A stretch of 64,000 nt of DNA from JAMCYG01 sp027365565 (GTDB taxonomy: Archaea; Micrarchaeota; Micrarchaeia; Micrarchaeales; Micrarchaeaceae): NCBI GenBank assembly GCA_027365565.1, contig DAHXMI010000005.1, positions 1 to 64,000 on the forward strand. The letters run 5' to 3'. The notes under the pieces are model-generated. The model worked only from the letters and a program-made list of their open reading frames with translations. It was not told the origin of the DNA and ran no database searches. Both the position numbers and the translations under genes were made by a program. Numbering within the stretch: position 1 is the stretch's first letter; each line of letters starts with the position of its first letter. This document shows positions 1 through 8,170 of this stretch, piece by piece.

Positions 1-108
1 CCATCGTAGGGTTTTACTGTGCTTATTATGAGAATTTTCATGCAATAGCCCTATATTATTAAGTATTGAATTTTTAAACTGTATATGCACTAACGAAAGG
101 AGACTACA

Positions 109-2475
109 ATGGTTCATCTTAATGCTTTAAGGTTTATTAACAGGAACGCTTTGCTCCTATTGATAATCACAATAATTATAGTTAACGTTGCTTACGCATA
201 CCTATCTAGTCATTCTGCATACATATTTGGTGGGGATATTGGGAGTCCTTCCACTAGCACGAACCAGATAACATACCCTTTCTTCATATGGTCTTACCTT
301 AACTACTCTGGTTATGTGAATAACTTCAATCTCTCAAGCCCTGTGCTGATTATCTATCAGTTATTCGTTTACCTAATTAGCGGATTAAGGTTCGGAACAC
401 TGTTGAACTTAACTCTGAACACCATAATTCTTAGGGTTATTGCTGGGGTAGGGATGTTTCTACTAGTATATAATTTACTCAATAACAATAAGGCTTTCAG
501 CAGACGAGCTGCACTATCTGGCATATTTGCTTCGGCGCTTTTTACACTCCACTACGCATTGTTTTCTTCTTTCGGCACTGGTATTTTCAACGTAGCGTTA
601 CTTCCATTTAGTGCACTCTTTCTTCTACTGTTCACCCGTAGTGCTTACTCTGGAAGGTTCAATCCAAAATACTTCGTGATATCAATATTATCAACAGCAC
701 TTGGAATAGACTTTTTAGGCTACAGCGCAATCATACAAGGATTTTTGGTACTTCTGCTGATTTTCGTTTTTGTTGTAGTCTTTACTTTCCGAAAGGCTAA
801 AATTAACATAGCCATCTGGCTCTTTGGGATATTACTACTCTCTGTAGCGATAAATGCTTCATGGATAGGAATGACGCATACGGCCGCGAACTTATCCTCC
901 AGCGAACTCCAAATGTTTAGTACAAGTGCATATTCCGACTTCTTGAATTTCTATGCGCCGATAGTTGCAGGCTATGATATACAATTACTACCTTACACCA
1001 GCGCTCTTACAATTCAAAACACACTGTTTGATGTAATAATTACGGTTCTGGTATTGCTATCAGGATTCTTTGCATATGGAAGAATAGCTGCCCTAGTTAG
1101 GCGGGTTGATTTAGGTGCCGTTTTCACTTTAGCAATGTTTGTTACACTCTTGATCCTACTTGCTGCCAATGCATCTATCCACAAGCCTTTTGGCGGCGTG
1201 TTCTCAACACTTTACCATTACATACCATACCTTATCGTTTTCAAGTATGTAGAAAACACGCGTTATGTGATGCTGTTTCTTACATCGACGCTTTCAGGGT
1301 TTACGTTAGGCAGCCTGCTCATGCACAATCACATTAAGAAGCATATGATGGTTACTACTCTGATAGTTGTATTGATGGCGTTACTGCTTGCCTATTACCT
1401 TTATGTCGGTTCTGCACTGCAACTGTTCATATCTGGAATACCATATGGTACCGGCACGCAGTATGCCACATTACTACCATTCGTGCATTCGATTCCCATA
1501 TACGCGCTTAACATCTCTTCTTACATCAATTCGCAGATAGGGCAGTTTTCCGTAGCTACACTTCCGGTGGACGATGACTGGCACCTTGCAACATGGTACG
1601 ACGCGCCAGATGTATACGCCGGACTGCTGAATTCACCAGTATATACAGGCGGGTTCGCTTATTCTGAATTCTTCTTCCCGCCAACACAAGACGAGTACAG
1701 GTACATAGGGTATATGGTTCAGAATGGCAACACTAAAAATATGAACATAGCCCACGCGTTCGGGGCATTCGGCATAAAATACATCATAGTGCAAGGAGAT
1801 ACCTCTAATCACACACTGAGCCCAAACAACCCTCTTCTAAGCTATTCTTTCAACGCCATATATTCCAATATGAACGCATCTACAGGCATGCTTTTAGTTG
1901 GAAGATATAACACATCGAGCATATACCAGAATTTGGACGTGGTACCTTTGGTGTATGCTACCAATATTCGCGTAGTAGCTTCCTCTTCCTCTACCAAGAT
2001 AATCAACCTTATCATGAACAAGAGCTTCAACACTAACGCATATTCAGTATACTCGAGCAGCTTCTCTGCCCCTATATTGTGGTACGGTTCGGCGCAAATC
2101 TTTACTTCCAACAACACAAGCATACTTCCAATATCAAAATTCTCAAAACCGAATGTAAGCTTCGTTTACAATACCCCTACAAAAGTGAGCGTCCACATAT
2201 CAAATGCGACGACCCCTTTCTATCTCATATTCCGTGAGACATATAATTCGCATTGGAATGCATACTATTCAAATGGCACAGCGATACCCCAAAAAGACCA
2301 CATAGCTGTGAATGGCTTTGCTAATGCATGGTACATGAACAGTACAGGTAGCTATTATATCACACTTTACTATAATCCTCAAACTAAAGCATGGCTCTTT
2401 TGGATTGTGTCGTTCGTAGCACTGTTTACTACTTGTGTCATTGGATGGCTTGGCTGGAGGACAATGAAATATTAA
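109..2475 (+). CDS. Polytopic membrane protein, GT-C/YfhO-like
   Basis: A 788-residue integral membrane protein. About a dozen hydrophobic helices fill residues 1-450. A large, probably extracytoplasmic, Asn/Thr/Ser-rich domain follows (about 470-760) and a final helix lies near 768-785. This layout, and a C-terminal beta-rich part with a FRETYNSHWNAYY-type segment, resembles archaeal GT-C glycosyltransferase and YfhO-like proteins that use polyprenyl-linked sugars; no catalytic residues can be assigned with confidence. GGAG sits 6 bases before the ATG, which fixes the start. A TATA-like TATTATTAAG lies near 53-62. The gene is clearly more AT-rich than those to its right, suggesting a different history. 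It converges on the next gene. The membrane topology is clear; the enzymatic role is inference. Confidence 0.8.
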   Translation: MVHLNALRFINRNALLLLIITIIIVNVAYAYLSSHSAYIFGGDIGSPSTSTNQITYPFFIWSYLNYSGYVNNFNLSSPVLIIYQLFVYLISGLRFGTLLNLTLNTIILRVIAGVGMFLLVYNLLNNNKAFSRRAALSGIFASALFTLHYALFSSFGTGIFNVALLPFSALFLLLFTRSAYSGRFNPKYFVISILSTALGIDFLGYSAIIQGFLVLLLIFVFVVVFTFRKAKINIAIWLFGILLLSVAINASWIGMTHTAANLSSSELQMFSTSAYSDFLNFYAPIVAGYDIQLLPYTSALTIQNTLFDVIITVLVLLSGFFAYGRIAALVRRVDLGAVFTLAMFVTLLILLAANASIHKPFGGVFSTLYHYIPYLIVFKYVENTRYVMLFLTSTLSGFTLGSLLMHNHIKKHMMVTTLIVVLMALLLAYYLYVGSALQLFISGIPYGTGTQYATLLPFVHSIPIYALNISSYINSQIGQFSVATLPVDDDWHLATWYDAPDVYAGLLNSPVYTGGFAYSEFFFPPTQDEYRYIGYMVQNGNTKNMNIAHAFGAFGIKYIIVQGDTSNHTLSPNNPLLSYSFNAIYSNMNASTGMLLVGRYNTSSIYQNLDVVPLVYATNIRVVASSSSTKIINLIMNKSFNTNAYSVYSSSFSAPILWYGSAQIFTSNNTSILPISKFSKPNVSFVYNTPTKVSVHISNATTPFYLIFRETYNSHWNAYYSNGTAIPQKDHIAVNGFANAWYMNSTGSYYITLYYNPQTKAWLFWIVSFVALFTTCVIGWLGWRTMKY

Positions 2476-2542
2476 GTACTACAAGCTTCTCGTTAAGGCG
2501 ACCAGCTTCTACAACAGCATTATTTTTGCATGAAATACTGCA

Positions 2543-3622
2543 TTAACTGCTGATGCTCGTATTTCTGAGCGCATCGGCGTACCTACTGCTGACAAAATTA
2601 ATGCTTTGCGCTACGTTTGATACGCCATTTATTGTATACAGGTAAGTATAATTAAGCACGGCAATTGCCCCATGCCCCTGCACAACCCCAAAATACCTTA
2701 TGGTATATGCTATTTTTGCCGTGGTCAGATTGTCATACAAAAGTGCCATATAGCTGCAGCCCTTGTTCGGCACAGTTATCGATGCTTTGGCCGCTGCACC
2801 ATCAGTAAACAGAGAACGGTTTGCGTACTTGCTGAAGGTGTCCACGTACACATTATATGAGTGTCCTGCAGATTCGTTGATTGCACTGCTCAGCCCTTTG
2901 GCATCGATGAACATGAACGCCCATGTGGGCGTATCTGCTTGTATGGAAACGTTGGCACTCGCCAGCGTGCCATTGGTGCATAGATTAACGACATATTGGT
3001 ATGGCGGCGGGTCAGATATAAGCGTGAACGAATCGCTATATGAGGTGTTGCCGTAATACGAAAAATGCGTGAGTCTCTCTACGACAGGCAGATGGTTTAT
3101 ATACGGCCCTACGGGCCATATCGGTGCAGCTATCAGAACAATAGCTGCTGCAAGTGGGGCATATCTCAGAAACTTACCCTTAAGCATCTTTGATGCATAT
3201 TTTCCTAGAACGCTGAAGTGCTGATAGAAACTTATGAGCATCCCGATTACTATGCTTATGAGCAGATAATATCCGAGTATGGATAAATTCAGCCATGTGA
3301 ACCTGAGCAATACAGCGTTAGAGAGATACATCAGCGACCCAACAACTACAAAACCTATCGATACCATCACTGTAGGACCTATCCACTTTTGATACAGCCC
3401 GAGAAGTACCCCAAAGGCAACAAAAAACAGGAAAGAATAAAGTATGAACGCATTGCTGTTCAGGAACACGAATTCTAGCACGAAAAGCGTCAGAAGCGCT
3501 AAGTACGCGATTTTGGTAAATATCCGCAGCATGCTTCCGGCTTTAGGTTTAGGCCCAATCATGAGAATAAAAGAAATAGCGATGTTAATATACCTGCTCT
3601 TTGTTGCGAAGGCATTAGGCAT
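2543..3622 (-). CDS. Membrane protein with exported C-terminal domain
   Basis: A 359-residue protein of no recognised family. Around six hydrophobic helices occupy residues 8-170. The remaining ~185 residues are polar, rich in Ser, Asn, Tyr and NxS/T sequons, and should lie outside the membrane. Its ATG overlaps the stop of the upstream DUF2079 gene (TAATG), so the two are almost certainly translationally coupled and act together, probably in cell-envelope or surface polysaccharide work. An internal Met near residue 22 is an alternative start. Confidence 0.75.
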   Translation of the reverse strand: MPNAFATKSRYINIAISFILMIGPKPKAGSMLRIFTKIAYLALLTLFVLEFVFLNSNAFILYSFLFFVAFGVLLGLYQKWIGPTVMVSIGFVVVGSLMYLSNAVLLRFTWLNLSILGYYLLISIVIGMLISFYQHFSVLGKYASKMLKGKFLRYAPLAAAIVLIAAPIWPVGPYINHLPVVERLTHFSYYGNTSYSDSFTLISDPPPYQYVVNLCTNGTLASANVSIQADTPTWAFMFIDAKGLSSAINESAGHSYNVYVDTFSKYANRSLFTDGAAAKASITVPNKGCSYMALLYDNLTTAKIAYTIRYFGVVQGHGAIAVLNYTYLYTINGVSNVAQSINFVSSRYADALRNTSISS

Positions 3623-5199
3623 TAGTTGTGCACGTACAGCTGTGCGGTGCCGTTCTGCGCGTATAATGTATAGTTGTTCTCCTTCGAAAAGTTGTATAGC
3701 TCGCCGAGCCCAACTTGGGCATTAAGGCTCACGTTCAGATTCGGATCTACGAGTATGTACTGCGGCGTGAAGTACCATTTGTCCATTGTATAGGCGGTGT
3801 CCTCAAGGTACTGCCTGTTTATCATGTGCGCTGCAACGAAGAAAGGCACAATTACGGATGCATTCCCGGGTATAAGCGCCATCATTGAGTAGACCTGCTG
3901 CTCATATGCATGCTGCGCCGGGCTTACCTGGAAAAGGAAGTCCTGCGGCAGGTTGTTCACGTTCTTCGAATACACAAAGCCCGGATACAACAGGAGAATG
4001 AATGCATTTATCACTATGAGGGAGACGACAAATGCTGCCATGAGCTGCTTGTGCAGCATGTCGCGTTCTGTCCTTGCCTTTCCCTTTCCAAAGCTGAGCA
4101 CATGATATACCCATCCCTTCTTCTGCTGCAGGAGCATGATACCTATCATTCCAGCGACCAGCGCCGGCCCCATGACAAAGCCGAAATACTGGTTGAATAT
4201 GAATGCGAAGTTGTAGTTGCCCATCAGGTAAATCTCAGCAATGTAGGGTGAGGTAAGAAGCAGCGTAACTATCGGATCGAACAGCACTGCTATGCTTAGA
4301 AAGAGGATGCCCGCCACTAAACTATAACCTATGTACTGTCCAAGGCCTGCAGGTATGGGTGAACTTATATGACTTGATCCGGTGAGCGTGGCTATGAAAT
4401 GCGGCACGTACGGCAACACCTTAAGATATGTGGGCATCGTCGCGTAGGATCCCGCAGTGTAAGAGTGTAACAGGGATAGAGTCACTCCATCGTATATCCC
4501 TAGCACCACGATTGACATGAGCAGTAGTATGCCCGCTAACTTAATCCTGTTCATGAACACGGCGCTCTTCCTATTGTAGACGAGCTCGTAGAACAGCAGG
4601 CCCATCCCAAGTGCGATGCCTAGGAATGGCGCCTCTTCTATCGTGCCGAGAAGCAGAAGGGCCGAAGCTATGAAAGGCCATTTCCTCTGCCTGATGTAGA
4701 AGTAGAATGTCAGTATGTAGAACAGCGTGATCAGGCTCTCTGCGTGGAAGTCGTATGTCATCATCCCATGCATGCCCGGATTGAGCACGAAAGCGAGGAA
4801 TATCGCAAAAGCGATCTTCCTGTTTCCGAGAAGGTCCCTGGCTATCATGTATACGGCAAGGGAGGTGATGGAGAGTATGATTACCTGGAGAATGAGAAGA
4901 GTCACTGAAGACTGGTAAAGGTAGAAGATGGGGAGCATGAACAGCAGGTCCGGAGAGATGTGGTTGCCGAAGACGGTATACTGCAGCCCATGCGACAGCC
5001 CGGGATAGTGTATGTCGAGCCACATGTTGTGCGAGAAGATGGCGAGGTCGTCGTACTCGTGGAATGTACCATAGGCGTTCAGCGCGAACGCAACCCAGTA
5101 AGCAGTGGCTATCAGGGTTATAATCGCGGCTGCGATGAGGAGCTTGTCCATCTTCCGATTTACGGTTGTTTGTGTGCTCGCAGACGCCTTTGTTTCCAT
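3622..5199 (-). CDS. DUF2079 family membrane protein
   Basis: A polytopic membrane protein of about 525 residues with the hallmarks of DUF2079: an N-terminal YDDLAIFSHNMW segment, NHISPDLLFMLP, DFHAESL and EEAPFLG in the loops between helices. DUF2079 proteins are GT-C-like; their substrate is not established. I start at METKASAST (5199). A longer form from 5235 is open but would overlap the upstream gene and has no better ribosome site. It overlaps the 359-residue membrane protein by one base and forms a pair with it. The short Ser/Asn-rich end at the C-terminus is probably extracellular. Confidence 0.8.
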   Translation of the reverse strand: METKASASTQTTVNRKMDKLLIAAAIITLIATAYWVAFALNAYGTFHEYDDLAIFSHNMWLDIHYPGLSHGLQYTVFGNHISPDLLFMLPIFYLYQSSVTLLILQVIILSITSLAVYMIARDLLGNRKIAFAIFLAFVLNPGMHGMMTYDFHAESLITLFYILTFYFYIRQRKWPFIASALLLLGTIEEAPFLGIALGMGLLFYELVYNRKSAVFMNRIKLAGILLLMSIVVLGIYDGVTLSLLHSYTAGSYATMPTYLKVLPYVPHFIATLTGSSHISSPIPAGLGQYIGYSLVAGILFLSIAVLFDPIVTLLLTSPYIAEIYLMGNYNFAFIFNQYFGFVMGPALVAGMIGIMLLQQKKGWVYHVLSFGKGKARTERDMLHKQLMAAFVVSLIVINAFILLLYPGFVYSKNVNNLPQDFLFQVSPAQHAYEQQVYSMMALIPGNASVIVPFFVAAHMINRQYLEDTAYTMDKWYFTPQYILVDPNLNVSLNAQVGLGELYNFSKENNYTLYAQNGTAQLYVHN

Positions 5200-5216
5200 C
5201 GTAAACACTGATTTTA

Positions 5217-5837
5217 TCAAAGTTCGCTGGCGCACGCCTCGATGGCGGCCTCTATCGCGGCCATCTCGTCTTCCTCCCGCATGCTTGGCGCGGAGGATCT
5301 CGCCATCATGTGCATGTTTTTCCTCTCCACCGCCTGTGCCATCGGCATCGGCACGTGTATGAATCCCGCCTGCCTTATGCCGAGCTCGTCCGCAAGCCTC
5401 ATTATCGTGTAGAACGCCTCGTTCGACACGTAGGTATCCCCCCAGAACGAGTACTCCGCCGGTATGCCCTTCGATTCTATGCCTGCCTTGATCCTTTCGA
5501 ATGGCAGTGTTGTGAAATACGCGGCGGGCCCGTCTGATATCTGCTCATCCACCATATTCCCGTTGTCGTTGAAACAGTACCTGTTTATCGCTATCCTCTC
5601 TATGGTTATAGCCCCTTTCGACGCCGCAAGGCCGACGCAGAGGACCGCATCCGGCCTTTCGTTCCGGATATGTGCCTCTATCTCCTCTGAAGTCTTCACG
5701 TGCTCAACGCTGAGCACCTTACCTGCTATCTCGAATCCGCCGATATTATTGCCGTTGAGTGCCTCGGCGATCTTTCCGCTAGGGTTGTACTGGAATCCGA
5801 GAAATGGCCCGAAACCAAGCAACAGGACCTTCATCAT
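5217..5837 (-). CDS. Pyroglutamyl-peptidase I-like protein, catalytic Cys replaced
   Basis: About 207 residues with the C15 pyrrolidone-carboxyl peptidase fold signature: GFGPFLGFQYNPSG at residues 8-21, the conserved Glu in TIERIAINR (E80) and the His in GFIHVP (H161). Active members remove N-terminal pyroglutamate with a Cys-His-Glu triad. Here the segment equivalent to YVCN(H/E)xFY reads TYVSNEAFY, so the nucleophilic Cys is Ser138. The protein may be inactive as a thiol peptidase, may use Ser, or may have another role. A GGTATTTAAAATAT TATA element lies about 30 bases upstream, giving a near-leaderless transcript from either of two adjacent ATGs (5837 or 5834). Confidence 0.85.
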   Translation of the reverse strand: MMKVLLLGFGPFLGFQYNPSGKIAEALNGNNIGGFEIAGKVLSVEHVKTSEEIEAHIRNERPDAVLCVGLAASKGAITIERIAINRYCFNDNGNMVDEQISDGPAAYFTTLPFERIKAGIESKGIPAEYSFWGDTYVSNEAFYTIMRLADELGIRQAGFIHVPMPMAQAVERKNMHMMARSSAPSMREEDEMAAIEAAIEACASEL

Positions 5838-5861
5838 GAAATCAAATACATGTTGCCCTTG

Positions 5862-5875
5862 ATATTTTAAATACC
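5862..5875 (-). promoter_or_regulatory. TATA element of the pyroglutamyl-peptidase-like gene
   Basis: On the minus strand it reads GGTATTTAAAATAT, a good archaeal TATA box. Its centre is about 31 bases before the first ATG, so the predicted transcription start falls almost at the start codon, as in leaderless archaeal mRNAs. Confidence 0.6.
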
Positions 5876-6041
5876 GTGCGGTGCATGCGTCAGTCCCTAA
5901 CCTATGTCTTCCATGTGGGCGAGTGCCCCTACCCAAGATTTTGGCATAGAAGAAACAAATAAATATAACCTAAAAAGCAAAGTCTAAGAAGCGGCCGCGC
6001 TTCAATTCCGCCGGCCGGCTTCGCATAGCAGGGTGTCTGAA

Positions 6042-7043
6042 ATGCAAAAAGACTATGCTCCGAACGTAGAGATCGAGACGAACGATCCTGCCATGCGGCC
6101 GCTGCTGCGCGAATCCTTCACGGAAGCGGCAAATGGCACCGTGGCGCTAATCGACATCGCCAATAGGCTAAGGCATACCGCGCCCTCGTGCAGAACCGTG
6201 CCCAGCAAGGATAGCACATACATGGGCGTTTCATTCTCGGGGCAACGCATATCATTCGACTTCAGCACCGAGAACTTCAAATATTTCAGGAAGGCGGATA
6301 ACAGCGCCCAGTTCCATTATCTCTATGACAGCAAGGACGGCCATTCAAACGAAGTATACACCATGCAAACTGCAAATGACGTGGAGCGCATAAAGGGCAT
6401 AGACAGCTACCTCGGCGTATCTGGTGGCCTCAGCCAGAACCTCCTGCTTCTCTCGCTGCTGCAGCGGCGCAATGATATAAGGGAGGTGAATCTGGTTGAC
6501 AAGAACCAGCAGCAGCTGATGTTCAACCTGCACCAGATGGTGGCGTACGACGCCGACCATTCAAGGTTCGATCCTTCATGGCATCTCAGCATGAGCCCGT
6601 ATCTCTACATGAACATCCATTCGGGCACTGTATTCCACTTCAAGGAGTCGCTGATAGAGGATGCCGTGCGCAGGTCCCCTGCCGGCAGGTACTTCATCTA
6701 CAGCTCGAACATATACAACATAGTGCTGTGGGTAAAGCAGAGCAGCAATGGAAAGGAGGAGGAATACTACAAGCATGATACGGATACGTGGTGGCTGCCA
6801 TGGTGGAAAGAGGGCTGCGACTTCATGGTCAGCATCATGGGCAACGAGCGGATAGCGGACGGCAGCGTGTACATGTCCGCTTCTTGCGGGACGACGCGCA
6901 CCATCCTCGCAGAGAAAGGCATGGGCACGATGCGCGAGTACTCCTACTGCGATGGAACAGATTTTCACGATGGCTGCGTGCATCCGAGCTACTATCTGAG
7001 GAAGGAGCCGCTGAAAAGGGAGGGCACGACAATACACATCTGA
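6042..7043 (+). CDS. Unassigned protein with possible Rossmann/methyltransferase-like core
   Basis: About 333 residues, not recognised. A central stretch (about 120-170) runs IDSYLGVSGGLSQN, then a helix, then VNLVDKNQQQLMFNL. This resembles a glycine-rich loop followed by the acidic end of beta-2 in SAM-dependent methyltransferases and aminocarboxypropyl transferases, but this is only a pattern match. The protein is rich in Trp and Tyr (for example DTWWLPWWKEG) and has scattered Cys and no membrane helix. AAATAAATATAA at 5957-5968 is a plausible promoter. An upstream in-frame GTG (6033) exists; AGGG at 6030-6033 is better placed for the ATG used here. Confidence 0.7.
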   Translation: MQKDYAPNVEIETNDPAMRPLLRESFTEAANGTVALIDIANRLRHTAPSCRTVPSKDSTYMGVSFSGQRISFDFSTENFKYFRKADNSAQFHYLYDSKDGHSNEVYTMQTANDVERIKGIDSYLGVSGGLSQNLLLLSLLQRRNDIREVNLVDKNQQQLMFNLHQMVAYDADHSRFDPSWHLSMSPYLYMNIHSGTVFHFKESLIEDAVRRSPAGRYFIYSSNIYNIVLWVKQSSNGKEEEYYKHDTDTWWLPWWKEGCDFMVSIMGNERIADGSVYMSASCGTTRTILAEKGMGTMREYSYCDGTDFHDGCVHPSYYLRKEPLKREGTTIHI

Positions 7044-7226
7044 CGCCTGGCGTACGCGCCAATGCGCGCACATCCGCATTGCCGGGCGCAATCGGAAACG
7101 CAGATTGTGCCATCAAAATCCAATAAACTCCGACGCAGCATATCCAGATAACGTTTTAATTGTGTGCCTGCTTAATATCTCATCAGTGATGAACGAGGTA
7201 ATCGCCGAGCTTCTTTGCTGTGACGA

Positions 7227-8138
7227 ATGGTAGGCGGGCTGATAAATTTGAGCGTCCTTTCGAAACTCAACATGTATGGAATACGCGTGACTGACATAGC
7301 TTCCCAGTACTGGTGCGAGAAGCAGATGGAGCTGCGCCACATCTATGTCGAGAAGGTCAAGAGGACGAAGGAGATGCAGGAAGGGGAGATGCTGCATCAG
7401 GAGCTCGAGGAGGAGGCAAACATCCAGATCGAGCTCGAGCCGAAGAACTACGCCGATTACATATACAAAAGCCTCTACATGGGCTACCTCGGAATGAAGA
7501 ATCTCCCCAAAAACAAGCATACAAGGGAAGTGCAGGTCTACGGCGCAATGGGCGCCTTCAGGCTCTCCGGCAAGATAGACGAGATCCGCATGAAGGACGA
7601 CGAGCTGTACATATATGAGGACAAGACCAGGCAGAAGGACGAGCTGCCCAACGGCTCCCAGAAGCGCACACACATGGTGCAGCTTCTCGTCTACAGGAAG
7701 ATGATAGACGACATAAGGAGCGGCGCATACGGCACGGAGCAGTTCAAGCGCGACTACACCACGAGAACTCTGCGCATGACTCCGGAATTCACTCGCCAGT
7801 TCGACGAGCTAGGGATAGACCGCGACCTGCAGAGCATAGATTCGATGAGCGAGAGCTTCTTCGGCACCCTAATCGGCGCGAAGGGGGTGAGCGACGTACT
7901 GCAGGTGCGCTACATAAACCAGTTCACGAAGAAGGAGATTGGCACATACAAGTTCGACTACGACGCGAACGAGGCCAAGGACATAACGGAATTTGTGTTG
8001 AAGTACTGGAACGGCGCAAGAGAGGCGATGCCGGTTCCTGAAGATGAGAAATGGAAGTGCAGGTACTGCTCCTTCTTCGGCAAGGAGTGCAAGGCCTGGT
8101 GGCCCCAGAAGGGCATAGGTGGCGAAGGCGCCAAATAG
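7227..8138 (+). CDS. Cas4/Exo5-like Fe-S PD-(D/E)XK exonuclease
   Basis: A 303-residue RecB-family nuclease. It has YWCEKQ with Cys30, His57 in the GEMLHQEL helix, the PD-(D/E)XK core as GKIDEI (D118) and YEDKTR (E131, K133), and the QLLVY motif (Q152). A C-terminal KCRYCSFFGKEC gives Cys278, Cys281 and Cys287. Four Cys arranged as one near the N-terminus and three near the C-terminus are the iron-sulfur ligands of Cas4, AddB and Exo5 nucleases. WCEKQ and overall length fit exonuclease V best. No CRISPR array or cas gene is nearby, so a DNA repair or processing role is more likely. A second Met at residue 16 could be the true start. Confidence 0.85.
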   Translation: MVGGLINLSVLSKLNMYGIRVTDIASQYWCEKQMELRHIYVEKVKRTKEMQEGEMLHQELEEEANIQIELEPKNYADYIYKSLYMGYLGMKNLPKNKHTREVQVYGAMGAFRLSGKIDEIRMKDDELYIYEDKTRQKDELPNGSQKRTHMVQLLVYRKMIDDIRSGAYGTEQFKRDYTTRTLRMTPEFTRQFDELGIDRDLQSIDSMSESFFGTLIGAKGVSDVLQVRYINQFTKKEIGTYKFDYDANEAKDITEFVLKYWNGAREAMPVPEDEKWKCRYCSFFGKECKAWWPQKGIGGEGAK

Positions 8139-8170
8139 GAACCCAACCATAACAAATGCATGGTGCTCGG

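Noticed and set aside
7186..7246. Possible box C/D sRNA (GTGATGA ... GTGACGA ... CTGA) before the Exo5-like gene.
   Set aside because: No proper D' box, the inner boxes overlap and there is no terminal stem; it also runs into the start of the gene.
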